In this document: in pieces, positions 28,604 through 37,485 of the stretch | Layout of the letters: each line of letters begins with the position of its first letter | How positions within the stretch are numbered: the stretch's first letter is position 1 | Assembly (NCBI RefSeq): GCF_040219335.1 | Contig: NZ_JAVJSQ010000026.1 | Location: forward strand, 1-64,000 | Length of the DNA stretch: 64,000 nt | Origin: Gimesia sp. | GTDB lineage: Bacteria; Planctomycetota; Planctomycetia; Planctomycetales; Planctomycetaceae | Reading direction: 5' to 3' | Notes under the pieces: generated by a model | Seen by the model: only the letters and a program-made list of their open reading frames with translations | What the model was told of the DNA's origin: nothing | The model's database searches: none | Made by a program: the position numbers and the translations under genes

Positions 28604-29599
28604 ATGTCGACCACAACTTCCACCCGTACTTTCAGTCCTGCTTTGTTAGATCTCGATTGTGCTGCAGAAACCGAACGCATCGTCCGCTGGATGCAGGAAA
28701 CTGTCCGCAAAGATATGCGTAAAAAAGGCGCCGTTCTGGGTCTTTCCGGAGGGATCGACAGCAGCGTCGTGACCGCACTTTGTGTCCACGCCTTCGGTTC
28801 TGACCGGGTGCTGGGAATCATGATGCCCGAACACGACACAAAAGACGAAAGCCTGATCTACGGCCAGTTACTCGCCGATCATTACCATGTCGAGTCACTC
28901 GTCGAAAACATCTCCCCCATGCTGCAGGGAGCGGGCTGTTACGAACGCCGTGATGCTGCTATCAAAAAGGTCATCCCGGAATACGAACCTCACTGGAAAT
29001 CCAAAATCGTGCTGCCCGACCTGCTCCAGGAAGGGGGCTACCGTGTCTTTTCCGTAGTCGTGCAGACTCCGGACGGGGAACTGATCAAGAAACGACTCCC
29101 TCTCTCGGCCTATCAGACCATTGTCGCAGCAACGAACTTCAAACAGCGCTGTCGAAAAATGATGGAATACTATCATGCAGACCGCCTGAACTACGCAGTG
29201 CCGGGTACACCGAATCGCCTCGAATACGACCAAGGCTTCTTCGTCAAAAACGGCGATGGTGCTGCAGACCTGAAACCGATCGCGCACCTTTACAAGACGC
29301 AGGTCTATCAGCTGGCAGCTTACCTGAATGTTCCGGAACTGATCCAGATGCGTCCTCCGACTACCGACACCTATTCTCTGGAACAGTCCCAGGAAGAATT
29401 CTTCTTTGCCGTCTCTTACGACAAACTGGACTGCTGCCTGTATGGCTTAAACCACGGTTATTCCGCAGCCGAAGTGGCAGAAGGCATCGGACTGCCCGCT
29501 GAACAGGTTGCACTGGTTTACAGCGACATCGAATCAAAACGCAAAGCAGGTCATTACCTGCACATGTCACCACAATTGATTGAACGTGTCGCTAACTGA
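28604..29599 (+). CDS. NadE-like ammonia-dependent synthetase
   Basis: 331 residues. N-type ATP pyrophosphatase with PP-loop LGLSGGIDSSV near 46-56, GTPNRLEYDQGF and the NGDGAADLKPIAHLYKTQVY block of NAD+ synthetases. It is about 55 residues longer than bacterial ammonia-dependent NadE. The extra sequence (about 105-165, containing the segment around PHWKSKIVLPDLLQEGGYR) lies between the PP-loop half and the AATNFKQRCRKMMEY block. There is no fused glutaminase, so it needs free ammonia. Being the fourth gene in a biosynthetic operon, it may have been recruited to amidate a pathway acid, or may simply supply NAD+; the sequence does not decide. ATG start preceded by CAGGAGA. Confidence 0.85.
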   Translation: MSTTTSTRTFSPALLDLDCAAETERIVRWMQETVRKDMRKKGAVLGLSGGIDSSVVTALCVHAFGSDRVLGIMMPEHDTKDESLIYGQLLADHYHVESLVENISPMLQGAGCYERRDAAIKKVIPEYEPHWKSKIVLPDLLQEGGYRVFSVVVQTPDGELIKKRLPLSAYQTIVAATNFKQRCRKMMEYYHADRLNYAVPGTPNRLEYDQGFFVKNGDGAADLKPIAHLYKTQVYQLAAYLNVPELIQMRPPTTDTYSLEQSQEEFFFAVSYDKLDCCLYGLNHGYSAAEVAEGIGLPAEQVALVYSDIESKRKAGHYLHMSPQLIERVAN

Positions 29600-29624
29600 G
29601 ACCGTTGCTGGAGAGGCAACTGTG

Positions 29625-30692
29625 ATGGAAAGGATATGGGGTATGAGTAAAAAAGAACTGCTGGCCAGAGCGCTCGACTGGACAGGAATGAATCTGCTCG
29701 CGCGAAATACGCCAGTCTGGAATGGTCTGGTTGTTCTGAATTACCATCGAATTGGAGACAGGCAGAACTCACTGTTCGATCACGATCTCTGGAGTGCATC
29801 TGCAGAAGATTTTGAACAACAAGTGCGATTCCTGACTCTGAATTTCGATCTGATCCGCATTCAGGATCTGGACCATATCTGGAAAAGCCCGCGAGGACGA
29901 TACGTCCTCATTACATTCGATGATGGATACCTCGATAATTATGAATGGGCCTTTCCCCTGCTCCGTGCCTACAATTCACCAGCCACGTTTTTCCTGACCA
30001 CCGGCTTTCTGGACGAGCGCAAGATCGCCTGGTGGGACGAAATCTCCTGGATGGTTCGCAGCTCGTCACAGAGCAATTTGAAACTGGCCCCCTGGAGTGA
30101 GCAGCAACTCTCTCTGGAACCTACTCAGCAATGTCAGACGATTAAAATACTCTTACAGATCTACAAGGGGCTGTCCGGGGAACAGACAGAGGACTTTATG
30201 ACTGCCCTCGCAGACGCGACCGGCACCGGTCGCTGTCCCGCAGAAATCGCAGATCGGGTCTGGATGGACTGGGACATGATCCGCGAAATGAGTGAAGCGG
30301 GCATGGATATCGGCGGTCATACCGTCAATCACCCCATCCTGGCCAATCATCCGGAAGAAACTCAGAAATTCGAAGTCCAACACTGCAAGCAGCGCATCGA
30401 AACCGAACTCAATCAGTCGATCTCGGCGTTCAGTTATCCCGTGGGTGCCCAAAATTCGTTTGACCATCTCACGCGCAACTGTCTGGAGGAATCCGGATAT
30501 CGCTGGGGATTCAGCTATTACGGCGGTTACTCGTCCCTGGGTGAGCATGATCCCTGGGACCTGCCTCGCATCGCCATTGAATCCGAAAATCCCGCGGCCC
30601 TGTTCCGGTCGTCGGTCTCTTTCCCGCAGGTCTTCAGCCAGAAGAAGGTGTACACTAACACAGACACCAATCCTGCAGTCTCAGCCGAATAA
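29625..30692 (+). CDS. Polysaccharide deacetylase (NodB homology)
   Basis: 355 residues from ATG 29625, with GGAGAGG 8 nt upstream; the frame is open from TTG 29580, inside the previous gene. The NodB fold has motif 1 TFDDGY (97-102, catalytic Asp and metal Asp), motif 2 HTVNHP (metal His232 and His236) and the PVGAQNSFD motif replacing the usual R-x-P motif. An insertion of about 60 residues separates motif 1 from motif 2. No signal peptide is obvious, so it may act on a cytoplasmic or membrane-linked sugar intermediate. It is the last gene of the amidotransferase operon, 25 nt after the NadE-like gene. It removes N-acetyl groups from amino sugars in known relatives. Confidence 0.9.
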   Translation: MERIWGMSKKELLARALDWTGMNLLARNTPVWNGLVVLNYHRIGDRQNSLFDHDLWSASAEDFEQQVRFLTLNFDLIRIQDLDHIWKSPRGRYVLITFDDGYLDNYEWAFPLLRAYNSPATFFLTTGFLDERKIAWWDEISWMVRSSSQSNLKLAPWSEQQLSLEPTQQCQTIKILLQIYKGLSGEQTEDFMTALADATGTGRCPAEIADRVWMDWDMIREMSEAGMDIGGHTVNHPILANHPEETQKFEVQHCKQRIETELNQSISAFSYPVGAQNSFDHLTRNCLEESGYRWGFSYYGGYSSLGEHDPWDLPRIAIESENPAALFRSSVSFPQVFSQKKVYTNTDTNPAVSAE

Positions 30693-30990
30693 TTCGACTC
30701 AGGGGGACTGTTTCTGATATTTTCTCAGAATTTGTGATCCGTCTCCCCAGTTGGTTGACGATTCCTTAAGAATTTGCGATAACAACGGACCGCTTTGCAG
30801 GTTGTGGTACGCGCGACTACGTGCTGTTTCCCACAATTTCAACTGCTCTATCTGGTTTGATTTACCTGATATTCAGCCGCTAAGCTGTTATACAGGAATA
30901 GTTTATTTCGATCAAACCCTAATAATATTTCTTTGCCGTGTGTTACTGGAACCAAGCGGCAGCTGATGATTAATGTGGGAGAAAGACTGA
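30693..30990. other. Long leader region of rpsD
   Basis: About 300 nt without a supported gene. It holds the candidate promoter at 30755-30783 and therefore a leader of about 200 nt before rpsD. Ribosomal protein S4 commonly autoregulates through its mRNA leader in other bacteria, so this leader could fold as a regulatory site; I did not find an obvious pseudoknot by eye. Confidence 0.45.
30755..30783 (+). promoter_or_regulatory. Candidate strong promoter of rpsD
   Basis: TTGACG (30755-30760) and GATAAC (30778-30783) are exactly 17 nt apart, close to consensus and ideally spaced. Confidence 0.6.
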
Positions 30991-31596
30991 ATGGGTCGTT
31001 ACACAGGACCAAAAGGACGGGTTAACCGCCGTTTAGGAGCTTTGGTTTTCGAAGACGCAGGTGCAACACGTGCACTGGACCAGCGGAGCATGCCGCCGGG
31101 AATGTCACAGCGTCGGCGGAAGCCCTCAAACTACGGTCTCGCATTAATCGAAAAGCAGAAGATCAAATTCTACTACGGTCTGCGTGAACGTCAGCTGCGT
31201 CGGTACTTCGACAAAGCCAAACGCACCAAAGGCAACACCGGGGAAGCTCTGCTGATCCTCTGCGAGCGTCGTCTCGACAATGTTGTCTGTCGGGCTGGAT
31301 TTGCTCAGACTCGTCCGCAGGCGCGTCAGGGTATCGTTCACTCACACTTCCAGCTGAACGGCCAGACGGTTAACAAGCCTTCTATCTGGGTCAAACCAGG
31401 TGATGTTATTACCGTCCGCAACCGTCCCAACCTGAAGAAACTCTACGGCGAACTGGTTGAATCCGGTCGCCCCGGATGTGCCTGGTTGTCTCTGGACAAA
31501 AAAGAGCTGGCAGCAACCGTTGTCACAGCTCCCGGTTCAGAAGATGTCAGCCTGCCGGTTGACGTGGGTCAGGTCGTGGCGTTGATCTCTCGCTAA
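30991..31596 (+). CDS. rpsD: 30S ribosomal protein S4
   Basis: 201 residues. It opens with MGRYTGPKGRVNRR, followed by FEDAGATRALDQRSMPPG and the S4 RNA-binding domain (about 92-155: ERRLDNVVCRAGFAQTRPQA, then VNKPSIWVKPGDVITV). It binds 16S rRNA early in 30S assembly. The N-terminal Cys cluster of zinc-binding S4 is absent, so this is the zinc-independent (C-minus) form. GGAGAAAG precedes ATG. The gene stands alone, outside the usual alpha operon with rpsM-rpsK-rpoA, with a strong promoter candidate and its own terminator. Confidence 0.97.
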   Translation: MGRYTGPKGRVNRRLGALVFEDAGATRALDQRSMPPGMSQRRRKPSNYGLALIEKQKIKFYYGLRERQLRRYFDKAKRTKGNTGEALLILCERRLDNVVCRAGFAQTRPQARQGIVHSHFQLNGQTVNKPSIWVKPGDVITVRNRPNLKKLYGELVESGRPGCAWLSLDKKELAATVVTAPGSEDVSLPVDVGQVVALISR

Positions 31597-31617
31597 AGAT
31601 CAATTCGAGTACAATTC

Positions 31618-31657
31618 AACACTCCGAAAAATCGTTCTGGTTTTTCGGAGTGTTTTT
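31618..31657 (+). terminator. Intrinsic terminator of rpsD
   Basis: Perfect stem AACACTCCGAAAAA / TTTTTCGGAGTGTT (31618-31631 and 31641-31654) with a 9-nt loop, followed by TTT, 22 nt after the stop. Confidence 0.92.
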
Positions 31658-31693
31658 ATTTACATTCGTTATAAAATCCCCTTCAGGGGTGAG

Positions 31694-31730
31694 AATTCTG
31701 TTGGAACACGTTATTGTGATTAACAGAATT
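31694..31730. repeat. Inverted repeat upstream of the kinase gene
   Basis: AATTCTGTT (31694-31702) and AACAGAATT (31722-31730), a perfect 9-bp inverted repeat with a 19-nt spacer, 74 nt before the kinase start. It could be an operator or a leader hairpin; no factor can be named. Confidence 0.4.
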
Positions 31731-31803
31731 GTTTTAATACTTGATGTACTACCCGCCGTGATCGCAACGACCTTCTACGGCCTTGAGAGAGAGAGGCATA
31801 ACT

Positions 31804-32427
31804 ATGGCAACGGACCGTCGAAAAGCCGTCCTGTTGTTTGGTGCTCCTGGAGTTGGTAAAGGAACTCAGGGGAGAATTTTAGGTCAGATCCCGGGCTTTT
31901 TCCATCTCTCCAGTGGAGACGTCTTTCGCTCGATCGATATCGAGTCTCCCGAAGGTCAGGAAATTTATAAATACAGTTCGCGCGGCGAACTGGTTCCTGA
32001 TGAACTCAGTATCCGCATCTGGAAACAGGGACTCGATGCCCGGGCTACCCTCTCCATGTATAAGCCTCGTAAAGACATCCTCATCCTGGATGGAATTCCT
32101 CGAAATGTGGAACAGGCGAAAATCCTGGAACAATACATCGATGTACTCAAGGTGCTCCACTTAACCTGTAGTGACGAAGAAGAGATGATCCACCGCATCC
32201 GGCACCGCGCGATCCGCGAGAACCGGGCCGACGATGCCAACGAAAGTGTCATCCGTCGTCGCTTCGAAGTCTATCGTGAAGAATCAGCACAGGTTCTCAG
32301 CTGTTATCCAGAAGATATCGTCGCACACATCGATGCGATTGGTTCTCCTGCCGGCGTCTTACTCGCCTGCCTCGAACAGCTCGTCCCCGTGCAGGATGCT
32401 CACTTCCGGGGTGAACACACTTCCTGA
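31804..32427 (+). CDS. Adenylate-kinase-like nucleoside monophosphate kinase
   Basis: 207 residues from ATG 31804, 8 nt after a GAGAGAGAGG purine run. P-loop GAPGVGKGTQ (13-22), the NMP-binding SSGDVFR (36-42), ILDGIPRN in place of the usual LDGFPRT, and the closing RENRADDANESVIRRRFEVYR arginine block. The zinc/LID insert of long adenylate kinases is missing, so it is a short form. It should phosphorylate AMP or a related NMP using ATP. It lacks the housekeeping context (secY, infA), so I withhold adk. Monocistronic or read through toward the sulfatase 57 nt later. Confidence 0.85.
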   Translation: MATDRRKAVLLFGAPGVGKGTQGRILGQIPGFFHLSSGDVFRSIDIESPEGQEIYKYSSRGELVPDELSIRIWKQGLDARATLSMYKPRKDILILDGIPRNVEQAKILEQYIDVLKVLHLTCSDEEEMIHRIRHRAIRENRADDANESVIRRRFEVYREESAQVLSCYPEDIVAHIDAIGSPAGVLLACLEQLVPVQDAHFRGEHTS

Positions 32428-32484
32428 GTCAGAAAGAATCGTACCCGCCAGTAAATAAATCAGATTAGACAGAAAGGCGCGCTC

Positions 32485-33960
32485 ATGGCCGGTTTGAACT
32501 GGGGTTTTTCTTTACTGCGAACGAAACTCTCAAATACCGGCTGGGCCCTGCTGCTCTGCCTGATCACATTGCTGAGCCTGTCGCCCGCAAAAGCACAGGC
32601 GCGGCCGGCCCGCCAGCATCCGAACTTTGTGATCATCTTTACCGACGATCAGGGCTACCAGGATGTCGGCGTCTTCGGCTCCCCGAACATTAAAACTCCC
32701 AATCTTGACCAGATGGCCCAGGAGGGAGTTCGCTTTACCGACTTCTACGCTGCCCAGGCCGTCTGTTCCGCCTCACGGGTTGCCCTGCTCACCGGATGTT
32801 ATCCCAATCGCGTCGGCATTCGCGGCGCACTGGGACCACAGTCCAAGATCGGCATCAACTCAGAAGAAACCACAATCGCGGAAGTCGTCAAGCCACAAGG
32901 CTACGCCACCGCAATCTACGGCAAATGGCACCTGGGACATCTCCCCGAATTCCTGCCAACCCGCCACGGCTTCGACGAGTATTTCGGACTCCCCTACTCA
33001 AACGATATGTGGCCGTTCCACCCGACAGCGGGAAAGCGGTTCCCTGACCTGCCCCTGATCGAAAATGAAACCGTCATCAACCCCAAAGTGACCGGCAAAG
33101 AACAGGCTCAGCTCACGACCTGGTACACGGAACGTGCCGTCTCGTTTATCAACAAACACCATGACCAGCCCTTCTTCCTGTACGTCCCGCAGTCCATGCC
33201 TCACGTGCCCCTGTATGTCAGCGACAAGTTCAAAGGCAAATCAGAACAGGGCCTGTATGGCGACGTGATCATGGAAATCGACTGGTCCGTCGGCCAGATC
33301 CGTCAGGCACTCAAAGAAAACGGCATCGCAGAAAACACCCTGGTGATCTTCACCTCCGATAACGGTCCCTGGCTCTCCTATGGAGACCATGCTGGCTCGG
33401 CGCTCCCCCTGCGGGAAGGTAAAGGCACCGCCTGGGATGGCGGCCAACGCGAACCCTGCATCATGGCCTGGCCCGGACAGATTCCGGCAGGCACTGTCTG
33501 TCACGAGATGGCAATGACCATCGATCTTCTGCCCACCATCGCCTACCTCTCCGGCGGCAAGGTGCCTCAAGACCGCATCATCGACGGCAAAAACATCTGG
33601 CCCCTCATGAGTGGAGAATCAGGAGCTAAATCCCCCCACGAGGTGCTCTACTTCTACTGGGGCGATCACCTGAATGCGGTTCGCAGCGGCAAATGGAAAC
33701 TGCACTTCCCGCATCCTTACCGCAGCCTGAAAGACAAACCCGGCTCCGGCGGTACACCCGGCCCCTACATTCAGAAGAAAACCGGCCTGGCACTCTATAA
33801 CCTGAAAGACGACATCAGCGAAAGCAAAAACGTCGCTGATCAGCATCCTGAAGTCGTCAAACGCCTCACTGCTCTGGGAGAACAGGCCCGCGAAGACCTC
33901 GGCGACTCCGGCACAAAACGCAAAGGCAAAAACAACCGCCAGCCCGGCCGGGTTGATTGA
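32485..33960 (+). CDS. Secreted arylsulfatase-type sulfatase
   Basis: 491 residues. A signal peptide (about 1-38, core [15 protein letters not shown], cleavage after AKAQA) sends it to the periplasm. Metal Asp54 and Asp55 lie in [13 protein letters not shown]. The formylglycine motif CSASR is at 94-98 and is followed by ALLTG, so Cys94 is the residue oxidised by the FGE/anSME system. GKWHLGH and the TSDNGPW block complete the active site. It hydrolyses sulfate esters, likely on sulfated marine polysaccharides, as in the many sulfatases of planctomycetes. GGYHP-like substrate motifs cannot be assigned. The 3' end is convergent with the next gene, with only 15 nt between them. Confidence 0.95.
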   Translation: MAGLNWGFSLLRTKLSNTGWALLLCLITLLSLSPAKAQARPARQHPNFVIIFTDDQGYQDVGVFGSPNIKTPNLDQMAQEGVRFTDFYAAQAVCSASRVALLTGCYPNRVGIRGALGPQSKIGINSEETTIAEVVKPQGYATAIYGKWHLGHLPEFLPTRHGFDEYFGLPYSNDMWPFHPTAGKRFPDLPLIENETVINPKVTGKEQAQLTTWYTERAVSFINKHHDQPFFLYVPQSMPHVPLYVSDKFKGKSEQGLYGDVIMEIDWSVGQIRQALKENGIAENTLVIFTSDNGPWLSYGDHAGSALPLREGKGTAWDGGQREPCIMAWPGQIPAGTVCHEMAMTIDLLPTIAYLSGGKVPQDRIIDGKNIWPLMSGESGAKSPHEVLYFYWGDHLNAVRSGKWKLHFPHPYRSLKDKPGSGGTPGPYIQKKTGLALYNLKDDISESKNVADQHPEVVKRLTALGEQAREDLGDSGTKRKGKNNRQPGRVD

Positions 33961-33975
33961 AGATAGTTCCAGAGA

Positions 33976-34533
33976 TCATTTCAGATCTTTGGCGTGAGGA
34001 AAATACTCTCGATAGAGATCGGTCAGCTCTTTCTGATCGCTGCTCCACAATGGACGATACACCTCACCCCGATAACCGGTCCAGACATAGCCGGGCCGAA
34101 ACGCTTTGCAATACTTTGGTCTCCCCAGTTGCTCATAGCGTGCTTCAGTGAAGACGCATTCAAGCCCCAGCCTACTCTCTCCCGGATCTCCCAACGGTTC
34201 CAGCCAGTCTTCCAGTTCCCATCCACCAATAAAAGTGGCCTCCCAGGCCACACGTGCAAACTGAAAATCAGGTCCCTGCTGCAAATGACGATAGAGCCTC
34301 ACCCCAGCCTCTGTACATTCAATTGCATCTGTGACCGTTCTCACTGCACAGTCACTTAATTGCCGAGACCATAAGCTGCAGGCATACACGCCCTCAATAT
34401 CTTCTGGCGAAAACTGCCAGTGGGTCGTTTTACCCGTCTGTAGCTCAAAGGTGAGCCCTTCGAAATGGGACTTGATCTCCCCTAGTTCTTCCGGCGTGTG
34501 GCACTCGACGTAAAGATCAAAGATGATGGCCAA
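33976..34533 (-). CDS. Hypothetical cytosolic protein
   Basis: 185 residues, soluble, no signal peptide or membrane segment. It opens with MAIIFDLYVECHTPEELGE, which looks like a small alpha/beta domain, and is rich in aromatic residues toward the C-terminus (RPGYVWTGYRGEVYRPLW). I recognise no family. Coding character is good across its length. It may be a lineage-specific accessory protein or a toxin-immunity-like single-domain protein; the latter is only an impression. Confidence 0.6.
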   Translation of the reverse strand: MAIIFDLYVECHTPEELGEIKSHFEGLTFELQTGKTTHWQFSPEDIEGVYACSLWSRQLSDCAVRTVTDAIECTEAGVRLYRHLQQGPDFQFARVAWEATFIGGWELEDWLEPLGDPGESRLGLECVFTEARYEQLGRPKYCKAFRPGYVWTGYRGEVYRPLWSSDQKELTDLYREYFPHAKDLK

Positions 34534-34598
34534 AAATCAGTTCCGCAATCGATAAAGATATGTCACCAAGATGACACTTGAATTAACTAAGAGAAATC

Positions 34599-35342
34599 TT
34601 AATTTTCAGACATCTCGGCTTCAATCACATTTTTCGCGAAGCTCTCGTAAGCAGCTCCCATCTCTTTCGCCAGCGAATCAGGAAAGACATGAAACTCACC
34701 AGCTTGTAAAGCAGCAACCACTCCATCGGCCACCAGTTCCGGAGGCTCGGCGATTTCATCAAAGCCGGCAGTATGCCCCATATCCGTGGCGATCGGTCCC
34801 GGATGCACGCTGACGACCAGGGTCCCCTGCTCCTTCAACTGGTCTTTCAAACCCTGAGTAACCGCATACGCAGCAGCCTTGGAGGCACAGTAAGTCGTGA
34901 ATTCAGGAAATGTTTTTATGGATGCTACGGAATTCAGCTGCACCAGCGCGCCGCCCCCATTGGCTTTCAGTACCGGAGCGAATGCCTGTGCGACACGGAT
35001 CAAACCGTAAACGTTGGCATTCATTTCGAATTCAAGTGATTCCAGTGCATTCTCAGACAGAGCGGAAGCCGTTTTCAACACCCCCGCATTATTCACGACC
35101 AGTGAGACATCACTGGCAGTCTGGGCCGCAGTCTTGATCGTTTCCGGTTTCGTCAGATCCAGCTCCAGGGGAACCACCTTATCCCCATATGCCTCGGTCA
35201 ACCCGGAAACCGAAGCCGGATCACGCACCGCAGCATAGACTTTCGCCGCACCAGCTTTCAGTAATGCTTCCAGAATCGCTTTCCCAATCCCCCGATTCGC
35301 ACCGGTTACCAGTCCCACCTGACCACTGATCTCATAGCCCAT
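34599..35342 (-). CDS. Short-chain dehydrogenase/reductase
   Basis: About 247 residues from ATG 35342, chosen because AAGGGA lies 6 nt upstream; an in-frame start at 35387 adds 15 unusual residues. Classical [11 protein letters not shown] cofactor motif near residue 14, NNAG near 80-85, catalytic Ser in QLNSVASI and Tyr/Lys in [19 protein letters not shown] follows. NAD(P)H-dependent oxidoreductase of unknown substrate, cytoplasmic. Stand-alone gene. Confidence 0.92.
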   Translation of the reverse strand: MGYEISGQVGLVTGANRGIGKAILEALLKAGAAKVYAAVRDPASVSGLTEAYGDKVVPLELDLTKPETIKTAAQTASDVSLVVNNAGVLKTASALSENALESLEFEMNANVYGLIRVAQAFAPVLKANGGGALVQLNSVASIKTFPEFTTYCASKAAAYAVTQGLKDQLKEQGTLVVSVHPGPIATDMGHTAGFDEIAEPPELVADGVVAALQAGEFHVFPDSLAKEMGAAYESFAKNVIEAEMSEN

Positions 35343-35531
35343 CTCAGATCCCTTTTTTAAAACAGAAATTTCTCCCACTGGCATCACCAGCAGTCGTCCA
35401 GGAGCGTCACACGCATTCTACGCCGCGGTTTCGCTGAGACAAGACTTGAGTTCGAGGACAGGAAGATTGCTGTATCGTACATGAAATATCTCATATAGGA
35501 CTGCATCGACAGTTAGAAGTCCGTTCCCCCC

Positions 35532-36338
35532 TCACTTCCAGAACTGCCACCACTTCTTTGTCAGTCGGCGTTCACAGCGCTTGCAGATCGTCAGCGGCCG
35601 GCCTTCTACGGTAATCATCACTCCCTGCTCATAGTCCTTCCCACAGATGGCGCAGCTCGACAGATCGGGGCCCGTCGTTTCGACCGATTCGAAGTCTTCT
35701 ACCATCGGTCCGCCCTGACGCAGGTGCGCGATATACTTCAACTCGCTGAGTGCGATTTCGCTTTCGGGGTCCAGTTCCAGCGAAGCATGAAAGGCGGCTT
35801 CCGCATCATCCAGTTTCCCCATTTCAATCAATACGAATCCCCGCCCGCGACGTGCCATTGCCAGTTCAGCCTGACTGACATGCGGTCCGGTCTCCACCAC
35901 CTGATCATACAATGCGAGGGCCCCCTCTTTATTCCCGAGGTGAATCAGCGCCTGCGCCTTCTCGAACAGAAACTTCGGATTCTCCGGCTCCAGGCTGCGC
36001 CCCTTGTCGAGATACTCTATCGCCTGGGCATACTGCTGCTGTTTCACACACAGGAACCCCAGGTAGTAATAAGCCCGCGGATAGGCATTCCCGATCCACT
36101 TCACCGCCCGCTCCGTTCCCTGGTCCTGCATCCAGCTCACGTATTGCATGAACTCATTCATGCTCCAGAACTTGATCGCCACTCCCTCCCCGTCTGCCTC
36201 TTCATTTTCATAGGTCTCCGGCGTATTGGCAATCACTTCCTGAAGCAGCCGCTCCCCCTGTTGCAGCTTACCCGCCGTCAACGCTTCCAGAGCCGCTTCA
36301 ACTTTAGTCACGTCCTCTATTTCGACTTCACTTGCCAC
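35532..36338 (-). CDS. TPR protein with C-terminal zinc-binding domain
   Basis: 268 residues. Middle part (about 75-200) contains tetratricopeptide-like helices (AYYYLGFLCVKQQQYAQAIEY, FVLIEMGKLDDAEAAFHASL and similar). The C-terminus has CAIC and CKRC pairs about 28 residues apart, a probable zinc ribbon or RING-like hook, then a basic tail RRLTKKWWQFWK. The N-terminal 30 residues look like another helical repeat. It is probably a scaffold that binds a partner through TPR grooves; the zinc element may bind nucleic acid or protein. No partner adjacent. Confidence 0.75.
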   Translation of the reverse strand: MASEVEIEDVTKVEAALEALTAGKLQQGERLLQEVIANTPETYENEEADGEGVAIKFWSMNEFMQYVSWMQDQGTERAVKWIGNAYPRAYYYLGFLCVKQQQYAQAIEYLDKGRSLEPENPKFLFEKAQALIHLGNKEGALALYDQVVETGPHVSQAELAMARRGRGFVLIEMGKLDDAEAAFHASLELDPESEIALSELKYIAHLRQGGPMVEDFESVETTGPDLSSCAICGKDYEQGVMITVEGRPLTICKRCERRLTKKWWQFWK

Positions 36339-36377
36339 TGGCTCAGCCTCAATTCATGCTAAGTAAAAACACATTAC

Positions 36378-37184
36378 TCATTGTATTGGATTATGACTGT
36401 GATCGACGGACATCCACACCGCCAGATCACGAAATGTCTGTAATTCGGGCGGTAAGGGATCGGAATGGTGATGGTACAGGCAATACAACTTCCAGCACGC
36501 ATAGAGAGAAACACACGGCGCTAATAGATAAAGAATGTTGGCTGTGGCAATTGAAAGCGGGATACCAATTAGAAATCCCAGTACAGCCAGCAGACACCCC
36601 GACAGGAACAGGGAATCCCATTTTCTGGAAATGTCGGGAATCTTCTGCCTGTTACGCCAGCAGAGTTCACTCCAGAATTGATCCAGAGTATCTCCTCGAA
36701 AGGCGTCAATGATTCTGGTCGAAGGTGTGATCTGACAGGCAGTTGGAACAAGCAGGTTCGACAACTCAGTAATCCCGTAAAAAGCGCCAGCAGGTCCACA
36801 CTCACGATCGATCACCTGCACAGGTTGAAATGAGATATAGGTTGTACGTTCTGCAATAAAATCGACCAGTTTCCGGAATGTCAGATACTGTCCTACCTGC
36901 TCAACCCATTCTGCCTCGGTTCGATAATGTGAGCCGACACCAAATAGTTGTTCCCACACCTCAGGGGCACAGTTAATCTGAAAGACTCGTTCAAAACGAA
37001 ATCTGAAATCGGTGAAATCAATATCGTCCCAGACTTTGACTGCTTTAAAATACAGATCAATTCTGAGATCAATATCTTGGACCGGATCAGGTGCTTCATC
37101 ATCATCCAGACCGTACATATCCACCAGCAGCTCTGCGATAAGTGGCATAATCTCTTTTTCAGTATATCGCATTTCCTGCATCAC
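36378..37184 (-). CDS. Hypothetical membrane protein
   Basis: 268 residues. A soluble, acidic N-terminal half (about 1-185) with alpha/beta pattern, then two hydrophobic segments close together (about 205-225 and 228-245) and a short His-rich tail (LYHHHSDPLPPE). I recognise no domain. Start at the GTG/ATG pair at 37184-37179 behind AAGGGGA. It ends 39 nt upstream of the TPR gene's start region on the same strand, so the two could share a transcript. Confidence 0.6.
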   Translation of the reverse strand: MMQEMRYTEKEIMPLIAELLVDMYGLDDDEAPDPVQDIDLRIDLYFKAVKVWDDIDFTDFRFRFERVFQINCAPEVWEQLFGVGSHYRTEAEWVEQVGQYLTFRKLVDFIAERTTYISFQPVQVIDRECGPAGAFYGITELSNLLVPTACQITPSTRIIDAFRGDTLDQFWSELCWRNRQKIPDISRKWDSLFLSGCLLAVLGFLIGIPLSIATANILYLLAPCVSLYACWKLYCLYHHHSDPLPPELQTFRDLAVWMSVDHSHNPIQ

Positions 37185-37485
37185 CGTCCCCTTTCCGGAT
37201 GCAACACTGTAATGACAGCGAACACAGCTGTTTTCCTGCCTCCAGCATAAGACATCTGCATCCTACCTGACAGAATATCTTTCCTTTTCCTCTCCGAATC
37301 TTCATTTTTTGTTTTCCTGCTGGGAATGACATTGCACAATATGAAGATTTGATGCAGGTTTCGTGCAGGCACCTCTGCTGACTTGAGGTTCTCAAAACCG
37401 AAACCCAAAATGTCCTCAGAATTTAGATTCTGGACGGAATCATCTTTAAGAGACTTCTGGTTCTTCATAGAAGGTCTGACACGAC

